DNA from: a virus | IMG/VR virus record: IMGVR_UViG_3300030294_000053 | Coordinates: 1 to 51,180 of that record | Length of the DNA: 51,180 bases | Reading direction: 5' to 3' (one strand) | Shown here: positions 26,647 to 35,148 of the stretch, piece after piece | How positions within the stretch are numbered: position 1 is the first letter of the stretch | Layout of the letters: every line of letters begins with the position of its first letter | Notes under the pieces: model-generated | The model's database searches: none | Seen by the model: the letters and a program-made list of their open reading frames with translations, nothing else | Told to the model about the DNA's origin: nothing | Made by a program: the position numbers and the translations under genes

Positions 26647-29052
26647 TTATTTTTTATTCATTACAAATTTATTATTAGCTGCTCTTTTAACAGCTATATC
26701 AGCCCTTGATTTTTCCTTAGTAGCAGTTAATTTATCCTGTTCTAATTTAAGATTTGCATCAAACTCCCTCATTCTTTCAAGTAGTTCTGCTCTATCTTTT
26801 GGGTTGTATTCTTTATTAGGAATACCATCATTATCAGGACTGGTTAATTGTGCTATTAATAGTTTGGTCTGATTATCCCTTTGATTTTCTAACTCTTTTT
26901 GTTGTAACTCAGATTCCTTTTGCTGCTCCTGAGATTGAAGAGTTTGTTGATTCATTTGCATTTGTTGTTGTTGCTCTTGTTGCTTCCTTTGTATAGTAGC
27001 TTGCTCCTCTCTTTCAATCATCCTTTGTTTATCAGCCAGTGAAGTAGTTGTATATAATTTCATTAAAGATGAGAATGATATTAATTGATTCTGCAAAGCA
27101 GCTTGTGCCAAAGTATCTAGTTTTTGATTTAATTCCTGTGTACCCTGACTATCATCAACAGCTAAACCATAATCATTTTCTGCATATTCATCACCATCAA
27201 TATCCATTATTCTAGCTGAACCATCAGATAATAAGTATTGAAATTTCTTACTCTTACCTTTAAGTGCAATCTTAGATGTCTCTAAAAAGCATTCTAATAC
27301 CCTCCTTTTAACATCACTATGAATAGTGAACAACCATTCAGTTATATAGGAAGATTGTAATGTAGATCTCTCTACACCTCCTACAGTCTCTCTAGTACCT
27401 ATTTGTCCCTCTCTCTGTTTTGATATACCACCGACCTCAGACATCTCCAACTTAATAAATTCAAGTAGATTTATCTGTTGTTGTATATAATTTCCTGTTT
27501 CCGCATCAATAACTCCTGAGGTTGCATTATTCAAACCACCAGCAAGTTTACCTGTGGCAGCTCCAATAGTACCCTCTTTAAAACTATCTATAACTGCAAT
27601 ACCATTTATTTTAGCATAGTACATCCATTTATCTACATCCCAACCTTTTGGCATTTTAGCAAAATCCAAAGTAATAATCTTACCCCAATTTCTTGCTATT
27701 GCCTTGTTTAATCTATCATGAATTGCATCATACAAATAGTTATAAGGCTTCATTATATCTACTAAAGAAAATGGTCTACTGTCATCTAAGTTATAGATAG
27801 AACCTACTATACCAAAGTGACATCTTGATGGGTTGCTTATTCTATTATATTGTACTAATCTAGGTCTCATATTTACAAAGATCTTCTCCCCAATCATAGT
27901 ACCTTCCCATGCCTCATTTATCCATTCAGCCTCAGCAGTTTCACCTAATGCCTTATTTACTTTGTAATTCTCTGGGTAATAATCTTGTTCTTCTTCACCA
28001 GTCTCCTGATTAAAAGAAGTTACTTTTAATACCTTTCTTTTTGATTTCCAGTATAATCTAAGTACTCTAATATTACCAGCAAGGTCATAAGGCATTAAAG
28101 AATTAACCATACCCTCTGAAAATAAACTAGTAGGATCTAAGTAAAATCCACCATTATTTGTACTAGCTACATCACTAATCATATTTTGATTAATGAACCC
28201 AAATCTTTCATCTAAATTACCCATTTCATCTATTGGGGATTGTCCTACATTATCAGGACAAGTTTCTAAATACTTTATATCTCCTTCAGATAATACATCA
28301 TAATAAGCATCTATAATCTGACCTGGACTCCAATAATCCTCTAATATAATCATATCAGCATCTTCTATTTTATTAGAATAACCTGATCTAAATACTCTTA
28401 CCTTTAATGGATTAAGTTTCTTAATAACAGGTTCACCACCTACTATATCACATTGATACATTTCTTCACCATGAGTCATAGCATCTACAAATCCAACATT
28501 GAATATTAACTTCATGTTATATTCCTTGGAATAATGATTAAGTAAACAATTAGCTCTTATCTCTCTTAAATCCTGCCATTCATAACTATAATATTCAGTT
28601 AACTCCTGTGCCTTCTGTTGATAATCTTCCTGTGATATAGAAGTACTCCTTATTAAAGTATCCATATCCTGCATTAGAGCAGCTTTTTTATTCTTCTCAA
28701 CTTCTGATATAGCATCAGGATTAGTTACTATAACTCTGTAATCAAAACTTCTACTAGCTTCCTCCCCCCTTAGTACATTTAGTTTACTGTTTATAATAGC
28801 ATAGTGTTGTATTGTATCGGGTATATAGTTAACATCCTGATTATCAGGATTGATAACTAATCTAAGATCCTGCATATGAATTTTACCATTAAGTAAATCC
28901 ATATTAATCTTTTTATGTTGTACAGATTTTCTTACAGGACTATAATTAAAGAAGGTCTTTTGATTAGCCCATAATACACATTTCTTTCTCCACTCTTTAG
29001 TTTTCTGTGAGAAAGGGAGCATCTGTCTTGGAAAATTATATGTCTCTGTCAT
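26647..29052 (-). CDS. Portal protein
   Basis: 801 residues. It starts MTETYNFPRQMLPFSQKTKEW and contains DRLNKAIARNWGKI, EGTIGAATGKLAGGLNNATSG and SEVGGISKQREGQIGTRETVGGVERS. This portal core pattern of crAss-like and T7/P22-type portals (a helix carrying GxxxSxQ and REGQ) lines the DNA channel. The last 130 residues are a Gln/Glu/Lys-rich coiled coil (EEQATIQRKQQEQQQQMQM), a barrel-like extension. It follows TerL and has its own promoter in the 64-base gap. The length is usual for crAss portals. Confidence 0.9.
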   Translation of the reverse strand: MTETYNFPRQMLPFSQKTKEWRKKCVLWANQKTFFNYSPVRKSVQHKKINMDLLNGKIHMQDLRLVINPDNQDVNYIPDTIQHYAIINSKLNVLRGEEASRSFDYRVIVTNPDAISEVEKNKKAALMQDMDTLIRSTSISQEDYQQKAQELTEYYSYEWQDLREIRANCLLNHYSKEYNMKLIFNVGFVDAMTHGEEMYQCDIVGGEPVIKKLNPLKVRVFRSGYSNKIEDADMIILEDYWSPGQIIDAYYDVLSEGDIKYLETCPDNVGQSPIDEMGNLDERFGFINQNMISDVASTNNGGFYLDPTSLFSEGMVNSLMPYDLAGNIRVLRLYWKSKRKVLKVTSFNQETGEEEQDYYPENYKVNKALGETAEAEWINEAWEGTMIGEKIFVNMRPRLVQYNRISNPSRCHFGIVGSIYNLDDSRPFSLVDIMKPYNYLYDAIHDRLNKAIARNWGKIITLDFAKMPKGWDVDKWMYYAKINGIAVIDSFKEGTIGAATGKLAGGLNNATSGVIDAETGNYIQQQINLLEFIKLEMSEVGGISKQREGQIGTRETVGGVERSTLQSSYITEWLFTIHSDVKRRVLECFLETSKIALKGKSKKFQYLLSDGSARIMDIDGDEYAENDYGLAVDDSQGTQELNQKLDTLAQAALQNQLISFSSLMKLYTTTSLADKQRMIEREEQATIQRKQQEQQQQMQMNQQTLQSQEQQKESELQQKELENQRDNQTKLLIAQLTSPDNDGIPNKEYNPKDRAELLERMREFDANLKLEQDKLTATKEKSRADIAVKRAANNKFVMNKK

Positions 29053-29073
29053 AAAATTCTATTTATTTAGTTA

Positions 29074-29104
29074 CAAAATTAAACATTAATGTTATACTAT
29101 ACAA
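29074..29104 (-). promoter_or_regulatory. Promoter for portal and fibre genes
   Basis: Minus strand: TTG (29102-29104), 20 bases, TAATTTTG (29074-29081). It ends 21 bases before the portal ATG at 29052. Confidence 0.7.
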
Positions 29105-29116
29105 GTGCAATAATAC

Positions 29117-31387
29117 TTATGGTGTATTATCATTAGTAGTTTTATAGTTTCTACTAAAGAAATCATCATTACCTAAGTAGGATTTATCTTCCTTTTGTAC
29201 TTCTTTAAAGTCCCCATTATATAGAATCATCTTCTGCTCTCTTAATAACATAAGCATACCAAAGGATCTTATTCTATCTACATTTATCTCGGGACTATAG
29301 GCTAATAACTCCATTAAGAAAGCCTTATTTCTAATAAAAGCTATATTGTTTACAGTGGTTTCTATATCCTTATCATTATCACCTTTTACTATTTTAATCC
29401 TAGGTAAAGTTAACCATGCCTTTGTAAGAGCATCTGCTTTATTATTTACAGGTGTAGTGGCTCTAGTACCTTTAACTGTATTACCAAAAGTCTCACCTTT
29501 AATAATATCCATATCTCTTAAGAATGGTGGAGTATCACATAATAAATGTATACTATTCATCCTACTAAAATATCCAAAAGTACCCCCTACATTATTCTCG
29601 TAGTTAGCAGTTCCATTGTACATTATTATTAATGCCCTACACATTTCATAGAAGTATTCTGCTGTCTCGGGTCTACCTGTATACTCACAAACTATTTGAT
29701 CTGTCCATAAATCTAATCCAAATATTGAACCTAAAGATTGTGTTCCTGATATATCCTTATCATAAGGATCTATCCCAAATATATATCTATTAGAAGGTAC
29801 ATTCCCAGTACTATCTACTTCTGGTAGTTTATATATTTCAACAGCCCCTTTATATTTATTACCCTTGATAGGATACATTCTTATAGGATCATCATGTGTT
29901 TGTCTAAATACAGGTTTACCAGTACTATCTATTATTACTTCCCCTGTTAATATAGTATCTAACTCATTTGGATTATTACTAATTTCATCCAATCTATTTG
30001 ATATAACTTGTTTTGGGAAGAAAGCATAGTTAGATTGTATTATTGCTTCTTTTGGGGTAATAGGATCTTCTGCAATAGTTTTTAGTATAGCATTTGGATC
30101 ATCAGAATTATACTTCTTAATGAATCTAAAGTCTAATAATTCTACTAAAGCACCTATTACATCTGAGTTTCCATTCTCATCTACATAACCCATCCTATTC
30201 ATATAACCTGCAAAGAAGAATGTAAACTCTCTACCTAAAGAATTTTCATCATATACATTAGGAGTATGGTACATGTAGTAAGCTTTTGGATTATACATGA
30301 AGTTCTTTAGTGCAGAGAAGTCTGACTTCTTATCACCTGCTGTACCAAATATACATAACTGCCCAAAGGATACATTACCTTCCTGTACACAAGGGAATAT
30401 AATAGACATTATATCATCTAGTTTAGGGAAGGTACCAGCTTCCTCCAATAGTACTTTAGTAGCTCTTTTACCTCTGACTTTTCCTACATTATCACCTGTT
30501 GTAACACCTATTATAAGGTTCTTAGTACCTTTTTGTATATTCTTATTAAGGTCTATATAACCCATTTGCCAAGTCATTTTCTGAATAGATTCTACTAATC
30601 TATGTGAAGGAAACTGAGTATTGGTTGCTAAGAAGTTTATATCATCAATGAACTTATTAAGAGTACCATCCTTAGTTAAATATTCAGAAGAAGAGGCTGC
30701 TATAACCCCTCTTACAGACCTTTTAGTTTTAGCATTCTCACCACATACAAATAACCTAGATAGTTGTGAAGCTCCCCAATAGGATTTACTAGCACCACGT
30801 CTTGCAAGTTCAGTAGAATGTAGTCCACCTTTATCATAGTATAATCCACCATACCTAGCTTGATATTGGAAGTGTGCTCTTAAATATACTCCATCCCATA
30901 ACTTAGGAAAACTCTCTATCTTATTACCGGCATTAGTATCATCAATTCTTTCCGTAATAGTCATTCTGGTATAATTAAGGTACCAGTATAACTCACCTGT
31001 TATCCATTCACCATCTTCAGGTCTAACCATACCATTCCAGATTCTATCCATTTCAACTTCATACCATTTATGAAAAGGACTATTAGGATCTCTTGAAGGT
31101 CTATAATCACAATAATGACCAGTCTGTTCAAAGTGAATAGCAGCAGGTCTAAAGTAATCCATATTTTCTAGGATATGAGGATGGATTACATCTACTATAA
31201 TCCTACCTTTATTATCTCTTGGTAAATCTTTAGCCCTCTTTCTATCTATGGAAATCATAGATTGAATAAAAGGTATATTATTTATAAAGTGATAAAACTG
31301 TTCCTGTACTTCCTCAGGTCTATTCTGTAGTTTTAGACTTTCAATAGTGCTTTGACAGTTGTTAAATACATCTGTTTTATAATCCAT
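29117..31387 (-). CDS. terL: Terminase large subunit
   Basis: I choose the ATG at 31387 (756 residues). A TTG two codons earlier keeps the frame open but gives no advantage. The ATPase part has ARRGASKS (Walker A-like, about residue 200) and VLLEEAG (Walker B, about 318), followed by FGTAG (about 347), a coupling-motif candidate. The nuclease part has FGIDPYD (about 540), whose Asp is the first metal ligand of the RNase H-like fold, and a later LLCDTP. It packages DNA into the prohead through the portal. The start overlaps the end of the upstream 183-residue gene by 11 bases, and the portal gene follows. Confidence 0.93.
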   Translation of the reverse strand: MDYKTDVFNNCQSTIESLKLQNRPEEVQEQFYHFINNIPFIQSMISIDRKRAKDLPRDNKGRIIVDVIHPHILENMDYFRPAAIHFEQTGHYCDYRPSRDPNSPFHKWYEVEMDRIWNGMVRPEDGEWITGELYWYLNYTRMTITERIDDTNAGNKIESFPKLWDGVYLRAHFQYQARYGGLYYDKGGLHSTELARRGASKSYWGASQLSRLFVCGENAKTKRSVRGVIAASSSEYLTKDGTLNKFIDDINFLATNTQFPSHRLVESIQKMTWQMGYIDLNKNIQKGTKNLIIGVTTGDNVGKVRGKRATKVLLEEAGTFPKLDDIMSIIFPCVQEGNVSFGQLCIFGTAGDKKSDFSALKNFMYNPKAYYMYHTPNVYDENSLGREFTFFFAGYMNRMGYVDENGNSDVIGALVELLDFRFIKKYNSDDPNAILKTIAEDPITPKEAIIQSNYAFFPKQVISNRLDEISNNPNELDTILTGEVIIDSTGKPVFRQTHDDPIRMYPIKGNKYKGAVEIYKLPEVDSTGNVPSNRYIFGIDPYDKDISGTQSLGSIFGLDLWTDQIVCEYTGRPETAEYFYEMCRALIIMYNGTANYENNVGGTFGYFSRMNSIHLLCDTPPFLRDMDIIKGETFGNTVKGTRATTPVNNKADALTKAWLTLPRIKIVKGDNDKDIETTVNNIAFIRNKAFLMELLAYSPEINVDRIRSFGMLMLLREQKMILYNGDFKEVQKEDKSYLGNDDFFSRNYKTTNDNTP

Positions 31388-31928
31388 CCTCAAATACTGT
31401 TAGATTATCATTACCCCCTCTAGCTCTCTCCTTTTCTTCTAAGTCTTTCTCAATAGACTTCTGAGCTTTATTAAAGTCTTCTGCCATACTTGGTATCTGT
31501 TTTAATGCAGATATAATAGAACTTAAACTATATTTAGGTTTACCTTTTTCATCTTCAGCATCAAAATCCATATCTTTTATATACTGCCTAAGTTTATTAA
31601 ATCCATCCTGTGTGTCTTGTAATAACATTAATGCAGCATTCTTATTTAGATCAGTTACATAGAGTTCAATAACTTCTTCCAACTTCTTAGATGGTTTAAA
31701 GTTATCAGGTAATCCCTCTTGTTTTATAGTCTTCTTCTTTCTATCTTCTTCATTCATATAATAGTAGTCTGACCTTGGGTCATATACAAAATACAGATAA
31801 GACATTTGTCTATAGAAATTCTCCTTCTTAGGGGATTTATCCAATAGGAATAATTCTCTAATAGGTCTTATAAGTAATGCAGTATCTGCTACTACTAAGT
31901 TATAATTTATTATACTTACTAACTTCAT
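31377..31928 (-). CDS. Probable small terminase subunit
   Basis: 183 residues, helical and highly charged. It has an N-terminal ordered part (SIINYNLVVADTALLIRPIRELFLLDKSPKK), a KK-rich linker and a Glu/Lys-rich C-terminal coiled coil (KAQKSIEKDLEEKERARGG). It overlaps the start of terL by 11 bases, the classical place for the small terminase subunit that recognises the packaging site. There is no recognisable helix-turn-helix signature, so the role is inferred from position and size. A terminator hairpin of the upstream gene lies 18 bases before the ATG. Confidence 0.5.
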   Translation of the reverse strand: MKLVSIINYNLVVADTALLIRPIRELFLLDKSPKKENFYRQMSYLYFVYDPRSDYYYMNEEDRKKKTIKQEGLPDNFKPSKKLEEVIELYVTDLNKNAALMLLQDTQDGFNKLRQYIKDMDFDAEDEKGKPKYSLSSIISALKQIPSMAEDFNKAQKSIEKDLEEKERARGGNDNLTVFEDGL

Positions 31929-31945
31929 ATTACTTTATATGTAAA

Positions 31946-31974
31946 GAGCCTGCCTAAACAAATTAAGCAGGCTC
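31946..31974 (-). terminator. Terminator after the GroES-like gene
   Basis: A perfect 8-bp GC-rich stem (GAGCCTGC at 31946-31953 with its complement at 31967-31974) and a 13-base loop lie 25 bases after the stop at 31999. TTT follows on the minus strand. It separates the small-gene operon from the terminase transcript. Confidence 0.7.
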
Positions 31975-31998
31975 ATTCAACAATGAAACTTTTAAAAT

Positions 31999-32427
31999 TT
32001 ATGAAATAATTCTCTTCTTTGGTACATAAACTATTGGTTCAGGTTTATTCATTTCCTCACCAAATTCTTCAATGATATACCTTATATCTCTATCCTGTAA
32101 AAACAAACACTTTTCACCATTTAACTCCATTGTATCAAAGATATATTCAACCATTGGGTTGTCTTTAATAGTAGTTTCCTGTAAACTATTTAAGTTATGT
32201 AATGGTTTACCAAATCTAGTTGGGTCTATACATACCCAGTCACCAACTTTAACTTCTCTTACAGAAGATCCTACTGCTAACACTCTTTGATAAGGTGATA
32301 CAGATTGAAGTAGTTTGGCACTACTAATTAAGTTAGTACCTTGTACAAGGGTATCTTCCTCTTTAAGTAAATCCATAGTTGTTATTATGGAAGTAAACAT
32401 TGGTTTAATCTTTTTTAGACTCTTCAT
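31999..32427 (-). CDS. GroES-like co-chaperonin
   Basis: 142 residues. The segment from KPMFTSIITTMDLLKEEDTL through LISSAKLLQSVSPYQRVLAVGSSVREVKVGDWVCIDPTRF follows the Cpn10 pattern. An N-terminal strand is followed by a mobile loop (roughly residues 25-45), then Q-x-V-x-A-V-G and V-K-V-G-D-x-V. The C-terminal 60 residues are an extra extension not found in bacterial GroES. Phage co-chaperonins such as T4 gp31 replace host GroES so that the major capsid protein can fold in GroEL. The gene is the last of the small-gene operon and overlaps its neighbour by 23 bases. No alignment was run. Confidence 0.65.
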   Translation of the reverse strand: MKSLKKIKPMFTSIITTMDLLKEEDTLVQGTNLISSAKLLQSVSPYQRVLAVGSSVREVKVGDWVCIDPTRFGKPLHNLNSLQETTIKDNPMVEYIFDTMELNGEKCLFLQDRDIRYIIEEFGEEMNKPEPIVYVPKKRIIS

Positions 32428-32674
32428 ATTTTCTTTTTAAATATTTCTTTATTCCTCTATATCTTTTATAAGTGCATCTAAACTTACCTAATCCCGATAT
32501 ATTGAAATCTGTTTTTAAACTCTTAAACTCTTCCTCAGTTAAATCTTTATCTAAGGGGAGTTCCTTTATTTTATCTCTTATAAACCTAAAGTAGAAACTA
32601 TAAGCATTACTTACTTCATCTTCAGGAATACCTAGTTCCTTTGCAACCTTTTTAAATATATTACTCAGTATCAT
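32405..32674 (-). CDS. Possible HU/IHF-like small basic protein
   Basis: 89 residues, basic. Helices (IFKKVAKELGIPEDEVSNAYSFYFRFIRDKI) are followed by DFNISGLGKFRCTYKRYRG, which resembles the short strand and GxGxF turn in HU/IHF proteins. The long DNA-binding arm is not evident. It overlaps both neighbours (14 bases with the upstream gene, 23 with the GroES-like gene). If correct, this would be a second IHF/HU-related protein in the phage besides the one at 9853. The resemblance is moderate and could be chance. Confidence 0.4.
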   Translation of the reverse strand: MILSNIFKKVAKELGIPEDEVSNAYSFYFRFIRDKIKELPLDKDLTEEEFKSLKTDFNISGLGKFRCTYKRYRGIKKYLKRKYEESKKD

Positions 32675-33062
32675 CTAATAAGTTGAATGAAAATAGTAAT
32701 GAGAATGAAGACTTATCTTCCTTTAAATTAGGTATTAATCTTCTATTTATCTTACCATCTACAATAAATTTAGACTTTCTAAGTTTATATTTAATAGCCT
32801 CTAAATAAGATGCAGATAACTTTTGATCTGCTTTAATCTTATCATAGGTATCTCTTGATACAACTACTTTATCAAGTATATTTTCATCAGATACTGACTT
32901 AGATAACTCATGTCTATACATTAATAAAGCTGCTGCAACTCCTAACTCTTTATCAGTAAGATTATGAAAAGGTTTTAAAAATACTAGCCAGTATTTGTAA
33001 AAATCAAATCCTCTCTTACATGATATGGATATTACATTGTCTATAGCTGGCTTTTGTTCCAT
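32661..33062 (-). CDS. Conserved small-operon protein, unknown function
   Basis: I choose the ATG at 33062 (MEQKPAIDNVIS, 133 residues). A GGAGGG Shine-Dalgarno stands 7 bases before it, while the longer frame from 33104 would overlap the upstream gene by 41 bases. It is helical, with FYKYWLVFLKPFHNLTDKELGVAAALLMYRHELSKS and a possible DNA-binding-like helix pair (SRDTYDKIKADQKLSASYLEAIKYKLRKSKFI). That part could be a winged-helix region, but I cannot confirm it. It lies in the tight operon that leads to the terminase genes. Confidence 0.55.
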   Translation of the reverse strand: MEQKPAIDNVISISCKRGFDFYKYWLVFLKPFHNLTDKELGVAAALLMYRHELSKSVSDENILDKVVVSRDTYDKIKADQKLSASYLEAIKYKLRKSKFIVDGKINRRLIPNLKEDKSSFSLLFSFNLLDDTE

Positions 33063-33063
33063 A

Positions 33064-33357
33064 TTATCCCTCCTTTTTAGTATCTTTATCTTCTTCAGGC
33101 TCAAGTACTGAATTTATAATTTCTTTAGAAACTCTTTCTTTTACCTCTGTAGAAAAATGTTCTGAATTTAGAATTGCAAATAGAAAATCTATTCTTCTAA
33201 ACATATTATTCATTTGAAGATTTTCAATTACTTTACCTGCCTCTTCAACCTTTTGATGATAAAAGTTTGCTTGACTAATTATACCTGCAATCTCTTGCTC
33301 TGTGTAATTCTTTTTACCTGTAGGTATATTCATACCTTGTGATTGTGCTTTATCCAT
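33064..33357 (-). CDS. Small helical protein, unknown
   Basis: 97 residues, highly charged, mostly helix (ISQANFYHQKVEEAGKVIENLQMNN) with an acidic/Lys C-terminal tail (LEPEEDKDTKKEG). It overlaps the zinc-ribbon gene by 8 bases and is followed after 1 base by the next start. Proteins of this shape (coiled coil with acidic tail) often act as small subunits in multi-protein complexes. I do not recognise the family. Confidence 0.5.
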   Translation of the reverse strand: MDKAQSQGMNIPTGKKNYTEQEIAGIISQANFYHQKVEEAGKVIENLQMNNMFRRIDFLFAILNSEHFSTEVKERVSKEIINSVLEPEEDKDTKKEG

Positions 33358-33556
33358 TACTTTCTTTATTATTTAATTCCTTCTGTTTAACTAACTCTTC
33401 CCATTTAAAAATATCTGTTACTCCTAGATCAGTGCTACCACAGGTATCACAATAATCTATTTCCAAACCTTCCTCTGTCTTTATATTCAATGATAAACAC
33501 TGTTTACAATAACATACAGGCTCTTTGTTATAACCGTTTTCCTGTGAGTTGTCCAT
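33350..33556 (-). CDS. Small zinc-ribbon protein
   Basis: 68 residues with CYCKQC near residue 16 and CDTCGSTD near 38, a CxxC...CxxC zinc ribbon, followed by an acidic/Lys-rich C-terminal helix. It would bind one zinc ion. Such ribbons in phages often mediate contacts with RNA polymerase or nucleic acid, but no target is shown here. The start overlaps the small basic gene by 29 bases. Confidence 0.6.
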   Translation of the reverse strand: MDNSQENGYNKEPVCYCKQCLSLNIKTEEGLEIDYCDTCGSTDLGVTDIFKWEELVKQKELNNKESNG

Positions 33557-33698
33557 ATATTGATTCTTTAACTAGTTGTTGTGCTCTACCTTTAGTCCTT
33601 TTTCTATTATTAAAAGGACTCTTTGGTATTTCCATTAGAGTAGTTTCTTCAACTCTTCCCCTCTTAATATCCCTTTTTATTGATCTCCTTCTTCCCAT
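33528..33698 (-). CDS. Small very basic protein
   Basis: 56 residues starting MGRRRSIKRDIKRGRVEETT and ending QLTGKRL, with about 16 Arg/Lys. It begins 5 bases after the stop of the 50-residue gene and overlaps the zinc-ribbon gene by 29 bases in another frame. An extremely basic small protein next to a zinc-ribbon protein suggests nucleic-acid binding, which is inference only. Confidence 0.5.
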   Translation of the reverse strand: MGRRRSIKRDIKRGRVEETTLMEIPKSPFNNRKRTKGRAQQLVKESIYGQLTGKRL

Positions 33699-33702
33699 AT
33701 TT

Positions 33703-33855
33703 TTATTTTTTTGATTGATAAACTAACCAATATTCTTCATGTAAATATAGTATCTGAACTATATCTTCTTTACATACTCCTACTTCATTTGCTTGATTCA
33801 AAAGATCTCTCATTTGAGGAGCATTTATACATAGTAATATACTTTTATCTTCCAT
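33703..33855 (-). CDS. Small protein, first gene of the late operon
   Basis: 50 residues (MEDKSILLCINAPQMRDLLNQ...YWLVYQSKK), probably a helix-rich small domain. It starts 35 bases after a TATATTTG box and is the first gene of the minus-strand run that continues to the terminase. I do not recognise the family. Confidence 0.5.
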   Translation of the reverse strand: MEDKSILLCINAPQMRDLLNQANEVGVCKEDIVQILYLHEEYWLVYQSKK

Positions 33856-33890
33856 TTATTTAATTGTTTATTGTTCATATAATGATGTTG

Positions 33891-33898
33891 CAAATATA
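33891..33898 (-). promoter_or_regulatory. Likely -7 box for the small-gene operon
   Basis: Minus strand TATATTTG, 35 bases before the ATG at 33855. At the usual place of the -33 element there is TGC instead of TTG, so this is weaker than the other minus-strand promoters. Confidence 0.5.
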
Positions 33899-34219
33899 AT
33901 ACTATTAATAATACTATAGCATATTAATCTGTTAAATAATAGTTAATGCTCTGTTAATAATTCCTTGGTACAATATAGTTACCCCAGAAGAAATAGACAG
34001 ATTTAAGAGACAGCTCCTTATCTAAATAAGAGATAAGTCCCTCTAATAAGGGATTACTAGTACACAATAGTAACAGAAATGTACTATTATATAGTACCAA
34101 AAGTTATACTCCCAGTAGTACTAATTGTGATAAATAACTACTATTACTTAGTACATATTGAATATTGTGGCAGGGGACCTTTAACAGCGTCATACAATAT
34201 AGTAGGTATATATAACAGA
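33899..34219. other. Gene-free stretch with short hairpins
   Basis: AT-rich and without a plausible frame. Several short stems are visible, for example TTATCT/AGATAA near 34020-34040 and TCCCT/AGGGA near 34040-34055. They do not form a recognisable RNA family. It lies between a terminator for the 95-residue gene and the late-operon promoter. Confidence 0.4.
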
Positions 34220-34253
34220 ATAGTCCCACACTAAATTAATAGTATGAGACTAT
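34220..34253 (-). terminator. Terminator hairpin after the 95-residue gene
   Basis: A 12-bp stem (34253-34242 with 34231-34220) with two G-U pairs that exist only in the minus-strand RNA and a 10-base loop. It starts 2 bases after the stop codon at 34256. Confidence 0.6.
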
Positions 34254-34255
34254 AC

Positions 34256-34543
34256 TTAAATAGGTTTAAATGTTTGTTCAAATAGTTCCTTAGACCATAT
34301 ACTATATACATTATTATCTATAACAATGTATTGATTGGCTCTTAGTTTACCCACTCTAGTAGGTTGTTTTATTTCAATATACTTAGTAGCAAATCTCCTA
34401 ATATCTAACTTAAACTCATCCCAAGGATAATATATAGGAGTAGCTATTTCACTATCTTTATTACAGAATGATATAATATCATCTTCATTCATTCCTGTAA
34501 ATAGAATAGCATCAACTACTTTATTATTATCCCCATATTTCAT
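34256..34543 (-). CDS. Small phage protein, unknown
   Basis: 95 residues. The C-terminal half, RANQYIVIDNNVYSIWSKELFEQTF, follows a pattern common in phage proteins: a short beta unit, then a 'setting for field E/F' helix. The N-terminal half contains DAILFTGMNEDDIISFC. Similar small proteins are widespread in phages and their function is unknown to me. It overlaps the Dps-like gene by 4 bases (ATGA). Confidence 0.55.
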   Translation of the reverse strand: MKYGDNNKVVDAILFTGMNEDDIISFCNKDSEIATPIYYPWDEFKLDIRRFATKYIEIKQPTRVGKLRANQYIVIDNNVYSIWSKELFEQTFKPI

Positions 34544-34983
34544 TCAGTAAGTCTAAACAGATAAGTATACTTATTAATTATCTCAATAAATACTTCTGTC
34601 TCAGACTTAAGTCCTGCATATACAGACCCAATAGGCATATTATCATAGAAACTTAAGGTCTGATTCTTCATATAAGACATTAAATCTGCTGTAGAAGTTG
34701 CTGGTACAGGTATACCACATACAGCATCTATTGCCATAAATCCTAGTATACCAGAGGAACCTTCTGCTACTGTATCTTGGAAGTCGGAAACTTCTCCTAA
34801 TAGATCATCTAAGTATAAATGAGTACCTCTCTTATCATTATTGGGTAGATTCTTTGCTGCCCAATGGAAGTTCTTTATCTTAGTCTTAACTCCCTCAAGT
34901 ATACATATATACTTAATGAAGTAATTCAAACCTGTATCACTATTCTCTTGTACTGAACCTAATGAATCAGGTAAAGCTGCCAT
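34540..34983 (-). CDS. Dps/ferritin-like four-helix protein (DUF5856-type, tentative)
   Basis: I choose the ATG at 34983 (MAALPDSLGSVQ, 147 residues) because a GGAG lies 7 bases upstream; the frame is open from 34998. KNFHWAAKNLPNNDKRGTHLYLDDLLGEVSDFQDTVAEGSSGI has the His-x-x-x...H...D...E spacing of Dps/ferritin-like helices, as in small phage proteins of the DUF5856 group. The Asp and Glu residues could bind a metal. The function in phages is unknown. It may bind DNA or protect against oxidative damage. The following gene overlaps it. Confidence 0.5.
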   Translation of the reverse strand: MAALPDSLGSVQENSDTGLNYFIKYICILEGVKTKIKNFHWAAKNLPNNDKRGTHLYLDDLLGEVSDFQDTVAEGSSGILGFMAIDAVCGIPVPATSTADLMSYMKNQTLSFYDNMPIGSVYAGLKSETEVFIEIINKYTYLFRLTE

Positions 34984-35019
34984 AAAATCTCCTAACATAG
35001 TATTCTTATTAAAAATTAG

Positions 35020-35082
35020 TAGAGGTATTAAGAATCGAACTTAATTTATTAGTACTAAAACTAATGTATAACCATTACCTCT
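35020..35082 (-). tRNA. tRNA-like element lacking a D arm
   Basis: Minus strand, 63 bases with the A discriminator. A perfect 7-bp acceptor stem (AGAGGTA with TACCTCT), a perfect T stem (TTAAG/CTTAA) with a classical TTCGATT loop, and a 5-bp anticodon-like stem (ATTAG/CTAAT) with the 8-base loop TTTTAGTA are present. Where the D arm should be there are only about 10 bases, and there is no CCA. If the loop is read normally the anticodon would be TTA (UAA) or, shifted by one, TAG. It is either a degenerate tRNA or a decoy. The arms are clear, the identity is not. Confidence 0.55.
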
Positions 35083-35148
35083 GTGCAGTGTATTTATACT
35101 CATACACTAGGAGTTCTTATATTTGGATTACCTAAAGAGTCCTTTCTA

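Noticed and set aside
31388-31393. TTG start for terL
   Set aside because: An ATG two codons later gives the same protein and is the more usual start.
35020-35082. Functional ochre suppressor tRNA
   Set aside because: TAA is the main stop codon of the phage, so suppression would be harmful; the element lacks a D arm and its loop has 8 bases.
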